A stretch of 64,000 nt of DNA from Psychrobacillus sp048572895. GTDB taxonomy: Bacteria > Bacillota > Bacilli > Bacillales_A > Planococcaceae. The notes under the pieces are model-generated. The model was not told where the DNA came from. It saw only the letters and a list, made by a program, of their open reading frames with translations, and searched no databases. The DNA lies in contig NZ_CP183878.1 of the NCBI RefSeq assembly GCF_048572895.1, positions 2,728,001-2,792,000 on the forward strand. Direction: 5' to 3'. Position 1 is the first letter of the stretch; each line of letters opens with the position of its first letter. Below, piece after piece: positions 1 to 9,061 of this stretch. The position numbers and the translations under genes are program-made.

Positions 1-980
1 TAATAGTTATATTCTTTATACCTAACTTTTTTGGAAATACTTTCATTAAACCTGCTGTAGCTGCCATTCAGCCACTTGCCTATCAAGTACCAGCAGATGT
101 TGGATTTCATATTAAAGCATGGCATGGTTTTGACTCTGTGGCATTGTATATGACATTAGGCGTCTTTATAATAGGTTTTATCTTATATAAAACGATTGCT
201 AAATGGACACCTGTATATGAAAAGATACCCGCTAAAATATCACTCAATAGTTTTTATAATGGATTAATGAACCTATCAGACAAAGGTGCCAATCGACTAT
301 CTTCTACGTATATGACTGGATCTATACGATCGTACTTAATCTATATGTTCGCTGCGATTATAATTCTATTAGCGTTTACGATGTGGTTAAAAGATGCATT
401 TGTAATAGATTTAACCAATTTGGCGCCAATTCAATTTTTTGAAGTGTTGATTTCCATTGTTTTGGTCATTAGTACCGTTACTATTTTGGTAACCAAATCT
501 AGACTAACAGCAATTATTGCGCTTGGAGCAGTTGGATATACAGTAGCGTTATTTTATATTATTTTTAAGGCGCCAGATTTAGCGTTAACTCAGTTAGTTA
601 TAGAAACTGTATCGGTAGCTCTATTTTTAGGTGCATTTTATCATCTTCCTAAGATGGACAAGTATGAAAAAGGAAAAGAAGATCGTCGTTTCAGGTTGAA
701 TAACTTCCTTATTGCTTTAGGTGTCGGTGTCATGGTTACGTTAATAGCTATTGCTTCTCATTCTCAAAAGCTAATCTCATCCATCTCTGAATATTACAAG
801 GAAACCGTATATTCAGAAGCTGGTGGAGGAAATATTGTAAATGTCATTTTAGTAGATTACCGTGGCTTCGATACATTATTTGAAATTAGTGTACTTACTA
901 TTGCATCACTTGGAATTATCGGAATGATCACCGTTCGCCTAGCAAAAAAGAAAGGAGATAGAAAAGTTGAAAACAAATGA
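1..980 (+). CDS. mrpA: Mrp Na+/H+ antiporter subunit A, C-terminal part (5' end outside window)
   Basis: The frame is open from the first bases of the window, so this is the last 326 or so residues of a protein normally near 800 residues. It is hydrophobic throughout, with several membrane spans; the conserved segment with ALTQLVIETVSVALF around positions 590-630 belongs to the C-terminal MrpA/MbhE-like region. MrpA is the largest subunit of the Mrp (Mnh/Sha) cation/proton antiporter complex, related to Nuo/Complex I antiporter subunits. Its 3' end overlaps mrpB by 14 bases, which suggests translational coupling. The family call is secure because all downstream subunits follow in the standard order. 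Confidence 0.95.
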   Translation, partial: IVIFFIPNFFGNTFIKPAVAAIQPLAYQVPADVGFHIKAWHGFDSVALYMTLGVFIIGFILYKTIAKWTPVYEKIPAKISLNSFYNGLMNLSDKGANRLSSTYMTGSIRSYLIYMFAAIIILLAFTMWLKDAFVIDLTNLAPIQFFEVLISIVLVISTVTILVTKSRLTAIIALGAVGYTVALFYIIFKAPDLALTQLVIETVSVALFLGAFYHLPKMDKYEKGKEDRRFRLNNFLIALGVGVMVTLIAIASHSQKLISSISEYYKETVYSEAGGGNIVNVILVDYRGFDTLFEISVLTIASLGIIGMITVRLAKKKGDRKVENK

Positions 981-1389
981 TTTAATTATTCAAACGACTA
1001 CAAAAGTTGTATTTTTCATCATCTTTCTATTCTCCATTCATATCTTTTTTGCAGGACACTACACTCCTGGTGGAGGATTTGTAGGCGGATTGATCATGTC
1101 GAGTGCTATTGTTTTATTGATGCTAGCTTTTGATCTGAAAACTGTACAGGAAATGTTACCGATCAATTACACAGTAGTTACTGCTATCGGGTTATTAATC
1201 TCACTATTTACTGCAGCAGGTTCCATTTTCTTTGATGTTCCATTCTTCACTCATGTATATGATTACTTTAACTTACCGCTGCTTGGAGAAACCTCTATTC
1301 ATACAGCTATGTTTTTCGATACAGGCGTATACTTAGTTGTTGTCGGCGTTACGATGACCATCATTCAAATGATAGGAGGAGATGAATAA
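967..1389 (+). CDS. mrpB: Mrp antiporter subunit B
   Basis: A 140-residue membrane protein of the MnhB family with four predicted hydrophobic segments and the typical N-terminal motif FAGHYTPGGGFVGGL. The start is TTG, preceded by AAAGGAGA within the end of mrpA. It is a non-antiporter-like subunit required for assembly and activity of the Mrp complex in the cytoplasmic membrane. Its stop shares one base with the mrpC start. Confidence 0.95.
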   Translation: MKTNDLIIQTTTKVVFFIIFLFSIHIFFAGHYTPGGGFVGGLIMSSAIVLLMLAFDLKTVQEMLPINYTVVTAIGLLISLFTAAGSIFFDVPFFTHVYDYFNLPLLGETSIHTAMFFDTGVYLVVVGVTMTIIQMIGGDE

Positions 1390-1730
1390 TGGAGATCCTC
1401 ATGTCCATTTTAATCGGCTTTCTATTTATGGCTGCCGTCTATTTAATACTTTCTAGAAGTTTATTACGTATAATAATTGGCACTGGTTTGCTTAGTCATG
1501 GAACACATCTATTACTACTGACTATGGGTGGATTAGGCGGAGAATCTGCTCCGGTATTAGCGGACGGTATAACTGATTACGTAGACCCTCTTCCACAAGC
1601 ACTTATATTAACAGCGATTGTTATTAGTTTTGGTGTAACCGCATTTTCGCTTGTTTTGGCTTACCGTGCATATAAAGTTATAGGTACAGACAATATGGAT
1701 TTGATGAAAGGAAATGAAGACAATGATTAA
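1389..1730 (+). CDS. mrpC: Mrp antiporter subunit C (NuoK-like)
   Basis: A 113-residue protein with three hydrophobic segments, homologous to the NuoK subunit of Complex I. The conserved segment DPLPQALILTAIVISF is visible near residues 66-81. It starts on the ATG that overlaps the mrpB stop by one base and ends inside the first codons of mrpD, so the operon is tightly coupled. Confidence 0.95.
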   Translation: MEILMSILIGFLFMAAVYLILSRSLLRIIIGTGLLSHGTHLLLLTMGGLGGESAPVLADGITDYVDPLPQALILTAIVISFGVTAFSLVLAYRAYKVIGTDNMDLMKGNEDND

Positions 1731-3210
1731 CTTACTATTATTCCCTGTCCTAATTCCTTTTCTGTTTGCTGCTGTTCTATTACTTTTCCCTAAAAAAGTG
1801 AAAGCTCAGCGAATTGTAACGATGATAGGTATGCTATTTGCTTTAGCTTCCTCCTTTGTTCTACTTTGGAAAGTAAAAGTAGATGGTGTACAAACGCTCA
1901 CTTTAGGTAGCTGGGCACCTCCATTTGGAATTACGATGGTTTCTGATATGCTCTCTGCATTATTGGTTACCTCATCTCTAATCATCGCATTTTTTGTAGT
2001 GTGGTATAGTTTCACTTCAATTGGAGAGGCACGAGAAAAAGCATTTTATTATCCGGCGATACTATTCATGCTTACAGGTGTAAATGGTGCATTTACTACT
2101 GGCGATATTTTCAATATGTTTGTATTCTTTGAAGTATTATTAATGTCCTCTTACGTTTTAATCGTTTTAGGAGGAGAAAAAGTTCAACTGAAAGAATCAA
2201 TCAAATACATAATCGTTAATATTGTATCTTCTTCTTTGTTTGTTATTACAGTAGGTTATTTGTATTCGGTAGTTGGTACGCTGAATATGGCGGATATTTC
2301 TGTAAAGCTAGAAGAAATAGGAACCTCCGGAATTGTGACAGTTATAGCAGTACTATTCCTCATCGTATTTGGGATTAAAGGTGGTATTTTCCCTTTATTC
2401 TTCTGGTTACCTGGATCGTATGCAGCTCCGCCTGTTCCAGTACTTGCGTTATTCGGCGCACTGCTCACAAAAGTTGGGGTATATGCAATCATGCGTACGT
2501 ACACACTGTTTTTCACAACCGATGTTGGGTACACGCATAGCTTATTAATGATATTGTCCATTCTTACTATAGTAATAGGTTGTATTGGTGCTCTAGCGTA
2601 TTTTGATGTAAAACAAATTATTATTTATAATATCGTCATAGCTGTAGGTGTTATATTGTTTGGAGCCTCTGTAATGAATGAAAGTGGAATGATGGGGTCT
2701 GTGTTTTATTTGATCCATGATATTCTCATAAAAGGTGCACTGTTCCTTTTGATAGGGATTATTATTAAGATAACAGGTACGTCAGATTTGCGTAAAATGG
2801 GCGGCCTTATGAAGCGTTATCCACTGTTGGGTTGGGTTTATTTGATAGTTGCATTTGGACTGGCTGGTATTCCGCCTCTAAGTGGTTTTATAGGGAAGCT
2901 TTTAATCGTACAAGGTGGATTTGAAGGTGGGCTTTTATGGCAAAGTATCTTCATATTAGCCTCAAGTCTTCTAGTTTTGCTCTCTGCAATTCGTATTTTC
3001 ATCTATGCATTCTGGGGTGAGGAAAAAGGAGAACATCTTATTAGTCCGAAAAAGTATCGTCATTTATTGGCTCCAGCCATCACATTAGCTGGTATTACGG
3101 TCCTTTATGGTGTTGGCGCAGAATACTTAGTACCATTTATGGCAGATGCTACAAATGTGCTCCTCGATCCTTCAATATATGTTGATGCAGTATTTGAAGG
3201 GGTGAAATAA
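1723..3210 (+). CDS. mrpD: Mrp antiporter subunit D
   Basis: An antiporter-like subunit of about 495 residues with some 14 membrane spans (proton_antipo_M family, related to NuoL/M/N). An ATG also exists at 1714, but it sits directly on the AAAGGAA ribosome binding site. Starting at 1723 gives better spacing and places the conserved glutamate of FVFFEVLL at residue 137 and the lysine of FGIKGGIFPLFFWLP at residue 219, the numbering known for the essential residues of Bacillus MrpD. It acts in the membrane as a proton/Na+ translocating module. It is followed by mrpE after one base. Confidence 0.94.
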   Translation: MINLLLFPVLIPFLFAAVLLLFPKKVKAQRIVTMIGMLFALASSFVLLWKVKVDGVQTLTLGSWAPPFGITMVSDMLSALLVTSSLIIAFFVVWYSFTSIGEAREKAFYYPAILFMLTGVNGAFTTGDIFNMFVFFEVLLMSSYVLIVLGGEKVQLKESIKYIIVNIVSSSLFVITVGYLYSVVGTLNMADISVKLEEIGTSGIVTVIAVLFLIVFGIKGGIFPLFFWLPGSYAAPPVPVLALFGALLTKVGVYAIMRTYTLFFTTDVGYTHSLLMILSILTIVIGCIGALAYFDVKQIIIYNIVIAVGVILFGASVMNESGMMGSVFYLIHDILIKGALFLLIGIIIKITGTSDLRKMGGLMKRYPLLGWVYLIVAFGLAGIPPLSGFIGKLLIVQGGFEGGLLWQSIFILASSLLVLLSAIRIFIYAFWGEEKGEHLISPKKYRHLLAPAITLAGITVLYGVGAEYLVPFMADATNVLLDPSIYVDAVFEGVK

Positions 3211-3211
3211 T

Positions 3212-3691
3212 ATGGCTTTTCAAGTTTTATTGAATGTACTAATCGCACTTACCTGGATGTTCCTATCAGTTTCTTTTAAGCCTACGACGTTTATTGTCGG
3301 ATATTTACTTGGATTACTTATGCTGTTCATGCTCCGTAAATCTTTAAGTACTAGATTTTATATGGATCGTCTATGGGCCGTCATTAAATTAGCTAGCTTA
3401 TTTCTAAAGGAACTTGTGATGTCTAACATTTCTGTTTTGAAGTTAATCGTGCAACCAACTATGCCTATTCGTCCAGCAATCTTTGCGATGCCGACAGTAC
3501 TCGAACAAGATTGGGAGATTACTCTTCTGTCTAGTTTGATCACTTTAACACCAGGTACCGTAGTTATTGATATCTCAGATGACAATAAAATATTGTATAT
3601 CCACTCGATAGATTTTGAAGATATTGATGAAGCGATCGATTCCATACGCAATACGTTTGAAAAAGCCATTTTGGAGGTGAGCAGATCATGA
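3212..3691 (+). CDS. mrpE: Mrp antiporter subunit E
   Basis: A 159-residue MNHE-family protein: two N-terminal hydrophobic segments, then a soluble C-terminal part with the conserved run LSSLITLTPGTVVID. MrpE is needed for full Mrp activity. The GGGGTGA ribosome binding site lies at the end of mrpD, and the stop overlaps the mrpF start in an ATGA. Confidence 0.94.
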   Translation: MAFQVLLNVLIALTWMFLSVSFKPTTFIVGYLLGLLMLFMLRKSLSTRFYMDRLWAVIKLASLFLKELVMSNISVLKLIVQPTMPIRPAIFAMPTVLEQDWEITLLSSLITLTPGTVVIDISDDNKILYIHSIDFEDIDEAIDSIRNTFEKAILEVSRS

Positions 3692-3969
3692 CTACTTTTC
3701 TTTGGATAATTGTTGTATTAATTAGTTTATCCGTTCTAGGCTTTGTTTATCGCCTTGTGAAAGGTCCTTCTACTCCCGACCGTGTTATTGCATTGGATGC
3801 TATAGGAGTTGGGCTTATAGCGCTGATCGGGCTTATTTCTATCCTTTTTGATACCGTCTTTTTCTTAGAGGTTATATTGTTACTTGCAGTTCTTTCTTTT
3901 ATCGGTACTGTTGCTTTTTCTAAATTCACGGAGAAGGGAGAAATCATTCAACGTGACCGTAATAGCTAA
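3688..3969 (+). CDS. mrpF: Mrp antiporter subunit F
   Basis: A 93-residue protein with three membrane spans and the MrpF signature VKGPSTPDRVIALDAI near residues 23-38. It has an ATGA overlap with mrpE and overlaps mrpG downstream. It is a small integral subunit of the antiporter complex. Confidence 0.94.
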   Translation: MTTFLWIIVVLISLSVLGFVYRLVKGPSTPDRVIALDAIGVGLIALIGLISILFDTVFFLEVILLLAVLSFIGTVAFSKFTEKGEIIQRDRNS

Positions 3970-4315
3970 TATACTTATCATTGCTACTATTTCTTTTGGA
4001 ACCATTTTCATATTAGTGACCGCTATTGGTTTAATACGCCTACCAGATGCATTCTCTAGAGCTCATGCCGCTTCAAAAAGTGCAACTTTAGGGATTATGA
4101 GTATTTTAGTAGGGGTATTCCTACATTTTTGGTTAATCGAAGGTCATTTCAATTCTCGTATTCTACTAGGGATTGTCTTTATATTCATCACAGGACCTGT
4201 TGGAGGTCATATGATGGGTCGTGCAGCTTACCTGTCAGGTGTGAAATTATCCGATAAAACTGTACGGGATGATTTAGCAGAAGTGATTAAAAAGAAAAGA
4301 GAAAAGCTACAATAG
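3953..4315 (+). CDS. mrpG: Mrp antiporter subunit G
   Basis: A 120-residue MnhG/PhaG family membrane protein with the conserved RLPDAFSRAHAASKSATLG segment. The frame is open further upstream, but a GTG at 3953, 12 bases after GAAGGGAG, gives the normal family length and N-terminus, so I choose it. It is the last gene of the operon; a strong terminator follows. Confidence 0.92.
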   Translation: MTVIANILIIATISFGTIFILVTAIGLIRLPDAFSRAHAASKSATLGIMSILVGVFLHFWLIEGHFNSRILLGIVFIFITGPVGGHMMGRAAYLSGVKLSDKTVRDDLAEVIKKKREKLQ

Positions 4316-4338
4316 ACAATCATTAAAAACAATCTAAA

Positions 4339-4383
4339 GAGCATGTTTTGAAATAGTTTTTTCAAAACATGCTCCTATTTTAT
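4339..4383 (+). terminator. Rho-independent terminator of the mrp operon
   Basis: Perfect 14-bp inverted repeat (arms 4339-4352 and 4361-4374) with an 8-base loop, followed by CTATTTT. It lies 24 bases after the mrpG stop. Confidence 0.9.
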
Positions 4384-4471
4384 TTTTTACTATGCCAATA
4401 ATATTTAATTGCTTTATTAGCAAACTATTTTATCAGATGAAACGTCTAATAAATGAAAGGAGACCTAGATT

Positions 4472-5947
4472 ATGAACAAATCCCGCAACAAACAACGAAA
4501 ACCATGGATTGATGCTGCTTTTATTAGTATGATTGCACTTCTGAGTATAAGCCTCATCTTCCTCAGTCACTCAACAAAGAGTAATGCAAAACAAACTACA
4601 ACCGATAACAGAAAACCACCTGAAATATCAAAAGAGGAGTCGACTAAAGAATCGGCTTTTCCTGGAATACTTATTAAAAGCGAGGTGTCCAATGATGAAT
4701 ATTCCCCTTACTCGATACAATATCCACAAAGTAAAGTAGAATCATTTAATGCTCAAATAAAAAAATACATAGATGAACAACTTGGCACTTATTTAATCGC
4801 CATGCAAGAAAATAAACGCGTTGGTAGTAAAACACCCGGAGAATTGAACATCTCATTTGAAATATTTCCACATACATCAGGTTCTTATTCGTTTGTAATG
4901 ATTACTGGAACGTATATAGGTGGTGCGAATGGATATACAAGTTTCAACACTATTCATTACCACCCAGCTTCAGGTGAAGTTATAGAAATTGATGATTTAT
5001 TTGGACATGAAGAATCTAATCTTATAAAGCTTTCAACACTTGTACGAGACAATATTAAGAAAGATCCAAGCCTTAAGGATAAAGTGCTAGAAGATGAAAT
5101 GTTGCTGGCTACCGAACCCAAATGGAGTAACTTTGAGAAGTTTGCGTTAATAGAAGATACACTTGTTGTGTATTTTGATGAATACGAAATAGCTAATGGT
5201 GCTGCAGGCGCACCGATTATTGCAGTCCCACTTGCTGAGCTAATAGAACAATTAGTCGCACCTTATAAACCCAAAGTTCCAGTGGATTCATTGCATAAAA
5301 CACCTGTTGAAGCAGTTTCTGGGGATGAGGATGTGGAGGAAGATGAAGAAAGCAATGAGACTGAAGTACAAGTTGACGAACAAACTGGAAATACAAAGAA
5401 AAAGCAAGTAGCTTTAACTTTTGATGATGGACCAGATCCTAAAGTTACACCAAAGATTCTTGCAACTTTAGCAAAGTATGATGCGAAAGCAACGTTCTTT
5501 ATGCTTGGGAGCAGGGTCGAATTCTACCCAGAAATCGCTGGCGATGTGTTGGAAGCTGGCCACGAGCTCGGCAACCATACTTGGACTCATGCAAACTTAA
5601 CTAATATGGCATCAGATGCAATCATAGAAGAAGTTTCAAGAACAAATAACATCATCGAGCAATCCACTGGTTCAGCACCTACAGTTTTTCGTCCTCCTTA
5701 CGGTGCTTTTAATAATGATATGTTGAATATTTTGAGTTTACCAGTTGTTTTATGGGATGTAGATACGCTTGATTGGAAACACCGTGATGCTACTCAACTA
5801 CTCGCATCTGTGAAAAGCAGTGTTCATGACGGAAGCACCATTTTAATGCACGATATTCATTTATCCACTGCCCAAGGATTAGAAAGTGTACTCGCATATT
5901 TGACGAGTGAAGGTTATACATTTGTGACTGTTTCAGAACTTGATTGA
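4472..5947 (+). CDS. PdaC-like peptidoglycan/polysaccharide N-deacetylase, membrane-anchored
   Basis: 491 residues. A single N-terminal membrane segment (about 12-32) is followed by a DUF4163/DUF3298 (RsiV-like) extracytoplasmic region (about 65-260), an acidic linker (about 280-305) and a C-terminal NodB deacetylase domain. NodB motifs are visible: TFDDGPD near residue 316, HELGNHTWTH with the two metal histidines, RPPYGAFN, and ILMHDIH near the end. The same architecture is known for B. subtilis PdaC (YjeA), which deacetylates cell-wall glycans outside the membrane. The ribosome binding site AAAGGAGACC precedes the ATG. It appears monocistronic, between two terminators. Confidence 0.85.
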   Translation: MNKSRNKQRKPWIDAAFISMIALLSISLIFLSHSTKSNAKQTTTDNRKPPEISKEESTKESAFPGILIKSEVSNDEYSPYSIQYPQSKVESFNAQIKKYIDEQLGTYLIAMQENKRVGSKTPGELNISFEIFPHTSGSYSFVMITGTYIGGANGYTSFNTIHYHPASGEVIEIDDLFGHEESNLIKLSTLVRDNIKKDPSLKDKVLEDEMLLATEPKWSNFEKFALIEDTLVVYFDEYEIANGAAGAPIIAVPLAELIEQLVAPYKPKVPVDSLHKTPVEAVSGDEDVEEDEESNETEVQVDEQTGNTKKKQVALTFDDGPDPKVTPKILATLAKYDAKATFFMLGSRVEFYPEIAGDVLEAGHELGNHTWTHANLTNMASDAIIEEVSRTNNIIEQSTGSAPTVFRPPYGAFNNDMLNILSLPVVLWDVDTLDWKHRDATQLLASVKSSVHDGSTILMHDIHLSTAQGLESVLAYLTSEGYTFVTVSELD

Positions 5948-5954
5948 ATAATAG

Positions 5955-5998
5955 AAAGAGTGACTTGAAAGCAAAGCTTTTGAGTCACTCTTTTACAT
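5955..5998 (+). terminator. Terminator of the PdaC-like gene
   Basis: Arms AAAGAGTGACT (5955-5965) and AGTCACTCTTT (5983-5993) flank a loop; a T-rich tail follows. Confidence 0.85.
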
Positions 5999-6123
5999 TT
6001 CTGGTGCACAAATGAACACTATGGTTATACAATTTGGTAGTTTTGCTACCTATAATGTTCTATCTTTAATCCAAAGAATTAGTTAGCTTAAGAAAAAAGA
6101 GACCGGGTCCTTTAAGATTAAAA

Positions 6124-6300
6124 CCTGTTTCTATTGTTTTAGATAGGCTTTGAACAGGCTTGTTGCTATATTATTACCGATTGATTTTTGGAGGTTGGTA
6201 AGTGCATTTTTGGATAACTAGAGAAAAGACACTATCCTATTCAATGAGTAAGCTCTTGAAGATATAATATCGTTCGCTATTTCGCTTCTTTATGAGGCAT
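6124..6300. repeat. Composite intergenic repeat, deleted copy (R1)
   Basis: This stretch matches the repeats at 10255 and 41140. It starts with CCTGTTTCTA (6124-6133) and continues with the ATTACCGA block. It then jumps directly to AAGTGCATTTTTGGATAACT, so the hairpin tip and the whole 3' arm present in the other copies are missing. The rest of the 5948-6384 gap shows no gene I can support. Confidence 0.7.
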
Positions 6301-6384
6301 ACAGTAATATACTTCATAAAACCCCATCTTAAATTAGAAGAGAAATGTTGCTTCAAGGTATTTTACTTTGCAGATTCATTTTTT

Positions 6385-6951
6385 TCATTTTATTATCTTT
6401 GCATTGTTAAAAGGAAAAAATACAACTTTTGCAGTGCCCAATACTTTTTCCCTCGAAACAAAACCAACTCTAGGATCTCGGCTATCGGTACTGTATCGGC
6501 GATTATCTCCTAAAACAAAAAAGTATCCATCAGGTACAACTACCTCACCTAAATATTCTTCTAATGTAAAATCCTCCGTAAGTGTACCATTGTCTATTAA
6601 CTCTTTTTTATAGGTTTCCAGGTAGGGTTCTTCGTATCGCTTATTGTTAATAAATAATTCATCATTTTCGTAAGAAATGCGATCGCCAGGAACACCAATA
6701 ATACGCTTAATATAATTAGTATCTTCCTTCTCCTCAAATACAATCACATCGAATCGGTTATACTCCGTCAATTTTGGCCCAATTTTATCGACTACTACTT
6801 TATCACCATTTTCAAAGGTTGGCATCATAGAAGCACCATCCACTACAATTGGGGTTAAAAGGAAAAACCTAATTCCCCATACGAATAAAAAAGCAATACC
6901 AATCGCTTTTATCCATTCTAATAATTCATTTTTTTCTTTAGTATTTTCCAT
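6385..6951 (-). CDS. sipS: Signal peptidase I
   Basis: Type I signal peptidase of 188 residues that cleaves signal peptides of exported proteins at the outer face of the membrane. One N-terminal membrane anchor (about 13-34) precedes the catalytic serine in GASMMPT (Ser41) and the catalytic lysine in YIKRIIGVPGD (Lys82). The box GDNRRYSTDSRDPRVG is also present. Three in-frame starts are close together; the ATG at 6951 has the best spacing (8 bases) to GGGGG. The symbol denotes the family, since Bacillales often carry several paralogues. Confidence 0.9.
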   Translation of the reverse strand: MENTKEKNELLEWIKAIGIAFLFVWGIRFFLLTPIVVDGASMMPTFENGDKVVVDKIGPKLTEYNRFDVIVFEEKEDTNYIKRIIGVPGDRISYENDELFINNKRYEEPYLETYKKELIDNGTLTEDFTLEEYLGEVVVPDGYFFVLGDNRRYSTDSRDPRVGFVSREKVLGTAKVVFFPFNNAKIIK

Positions 6952-7081
6952 GTACATCAACCCCCAAAAGATTCAATAACTAATAGACGTTTGAATCTTC
7001 TATTAGTTTCAGAAAAATACTATAGTATGTGGTTACTAGTATTCAAGTTTTTTAGTTTGTCCCCCTCTAATAAATGAAATA

Positions 7082-7125
7082 AAGCTCCTGCATCCACGAA
7101 TTATTCGTAGATACAGAAGCCTTTT
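7082..7125 (-). terminator. Terminator of the Gly/Tyr-rich small gene
   Basis: An 18-bp stem with several G-U pairs (arms 7083-7100 and 7105-7122), read on the minus strand after the gene ending at 7142. Confidence 0.75.
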
Positions 7126-7141
7126 CTAGTTAATGCCTTTG

Positions 7142-7378
7142 TTAATAATACCCACCATAATATGGCTGATAAGGATATGGTGAATATGGATAGTAATTAG
7201 GATACGGGTAATATGGATATGGTTGCCTATACCCTCCGTATCCGAACCCTCCATATAATGCAGAACCTACAAGACCTCCGACTAATCCCCCTACAAATGG
7301 GCTCCCAAAGCCTCCAAATCCAGGGCCTCTAAAACCGCCAAATCCAGGTCCCCTAAAACCTCCCCGATATCGTACCAT
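7142..7378 (-). CDS. Glycine/tyrosine/proline-rich small protein of unknown function
   Basis: A 78-residue protein in two halves. The first has repeats of the type FRGPGFGGF, the second is dominated by YPYYPYPNYYPYSPYPY. A short Gly/Ala stretch (GGLVGGLVGSALYGG) separates them. A GGAGGAG ribosome binding site lies directly upstream and a terminator downstream, so it is probably a real monocistronic gene. Similar low-complexity proteins occur among spore-coat and surface proteins of Bacillales, but I do not recognise a named family and infer no function. Confidence 0.75.
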   Translation of the reverse strand: MVRYRGGFRGPGFGGFRGPGFGGFGSPFVGGLVGGLVGSALYGGFGYGGYRQPYPYYPYPNYYPYSPYPYQPYYGGYY

Positions 7379-7437
7379 GTAACTCCTCCTTTCCTCTCAG
7401 TGTATGCCACTGGGGAAAGTGAGTCTGTGTGTTTGCC

Positions 7438-8940
7438 CTACTCTTCGTCAGCCATTCTTTCCACTAAAGTAGCAAGTGTACGAACCATTACTCCTGTCCC
7501 ACCTTTTGGTCCAAAGTCATGAGCTGCTTTTGTATCGGATGTACCTGCGATATCCAGATGAATCCATGGAGTTTCCTCCACAAATTCTCCGACGAATCCT
7601 CCACCGAATATCATATGGCCATCTCCACCAGGTGAATTATTCAGATCGGCTACATCACTCTTACGAATACGCTTTTTATCGTTTTCAGTTAGTGGCAGTC
7701 TCCAAACGAATTCTCCTGTTTCAAGTGAGGATTCCATGAATGTTTCGAAGAATTCTTCATTGTTCGTTAATGCACCAGTTTTATCGTATCCTAATGCCGT
7801 TATTACACCACCAGTTAGTGTTGCAACATCTACAATATAGTTCGCACCTTGTTGCTTAGCATAAGTTACAGCATCTGCTAAAACTAAGCGACCTTCTGCA
7901 TCAGTATTCAATATTTCAATAGTTTTTCCACTCATTGATGTAATTACATCATCTGGTTTGAAAGCATTACCTGAAATCATATTGTCTGTTGAAGCAATAA
8001 TAGCAAGGACATTCTTATTTGGACGAAGCTCTCCAATAATTTGCATTGCACCTAAAACTGCTGCTGCTCCTCCCATATCACCCTTCATACCAACGATGCC
8101 TGTTTTGGTTTTAAGTGAGTATCCACCCGTATCAAAAGTGATACCTTTCCCTACTAATCCTACAACATCTGTCCAGTCGTCTGTTGCTTGATATTTTAAA
8201 GCAATAAGTCTTGGTTCCTCAACAGAGCCTTGATTTACAGCAAGGAGTGCACCCATTCCAAGCTCTTCAATCTCTTTTTTACCGAGAATTTCTGTTTCAA
8301 ATCCGTATGTTTCACCTAGTTCTCTTGCATACTCCCCTAATTGAGTAGAAGTTAATACATTACCTGGTGTATTCACAAGAATTCGTGCTTCATTTACCGC
8401 ATCAGCATAAATAGTTCCTACTTCAAAATAAGAAACGACTTCATCATCCTCTGTATCCAATAACAATTCGATAGACGGTAAATAATAGTCCGGAACATTG
8501 GAAGTTGTTTTGTACCCTTCATATGTAAATGAACCCATCCCAATTCCTTCAGCTGCTAAATATGCTACATCTGCTACAGTAATAGCTTCAGTAGTAAATG
8601 AAGGAAGCCAAATACCTAGTGACTCTGGTTTACTACTTAGTAATTCTTTACCCACAAGCCCAAATGCTTCCCGCACTCGCTCTTGTGTTAATTGTTTCCG
8701 ATCACCGATTCCTACAAATAGTACTCTTTTTACTGACTCATGATTTGATACAGGAATTTTGACGATTTTCTTTAACTCAGTGGAGATATCCCCACTTTTT
8801 ACCCATTCCCCAATATGCTCGCCAAAACTATTTAAGAAAGTATCCCATTTTGGTGTATTTTCTACATGTTTTGAAACCGCAACTACAAGCGTTTCCGATT
8901 GTACTTCTTCAAATAATACTTCATTTGTATGGATAATCAT
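7438..8940 (-). CDS. pepA: Leucyl aminopeptidase (M17 family)
   Basis: A cytosolic zinc/manganese aminopeptidase that releases N-terminal residues from peptides. The M17 signature NTDAEGRL is at about residues 343-350, and the metal-binding stretch GKGITFDTGG is upstream. The open frame extends to 8985, but GGGGGGA at 8948-8953 points to the ATG at 8940 or 8943, giving about 500 residues, the length of B. subtilis YuiE. It is divergent from yuiD, as in B. subtilis. Confidence 0.93.
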   Translation of the reverse strand: MIIHTNEVLFEEVQSETLVVAVSKHVENTPKWDTFLNSFGEHIGEWVKSGDISTELKKIVKIPVSNHESVKRVLFVGIGDRKQLTQERVREAFGLVGKELLSSKPESLGIWLPSFTTEAITVADVAYLAAEGIGMGSFTYEGYKTTSNVPDYYLPSIELLLDTEDDEVVSYFEVGTIYADAVNEARILVNTPGNVLTSTQLGEYARELGETYGFETEILGKKEIEELGMGALLAVNQGSVEEPRLIALKYQATDDWTDVVGLVGKGITFDTGGYSLKTKTGIVGMKGDMGGAAAVLGAMQIIGELRPNKNVLAIIASTDNMISGNAFKPDDVITSMSGKTIEILNTDAEGRLVLADAVTYAKQQGANYIVDVATLTGGVITALGYDKTGALTNNEEFFETFMESSLETGEFVWRLPLTENDKKRIRKSDVADLNNSPGGDGHMIFGGGFVGEFVEETPWIHLDIAGTSDTKAAHDFGPKGGTGVMVRTLATLVERMADEE

Positions 8941-8997
8941 CATTTTTCCCCCTACTATTTCGGATATAATCTTATTATATAGCAACCTTACGTATTT

Positions 8998-9025
8998 TTC
9001 GACTAGTAGGAGTGTGTTATACTAT
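8998..9025 (+). promoter_or_regulatory. Candidate sigma-A promoter of yuiD
   Basis: TTCGAC (8998-9003), a 16-base spacer and TACTAT (9020-9025) lie 37 bases upstream of the yuiD start. Inferred by eye only. Confidence 0.4.
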
Positions 9026-9061
9026 CAATAATATAAGTTCAAATGAAAGGCGGTGTCTACT

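Noticed and set aside
6292..6613. Two plus-strand frames near the signal peptidase gene
   Set aside because: They overlap sipS on the opposite strand and the degenerate repeat; no ribosome binding site.
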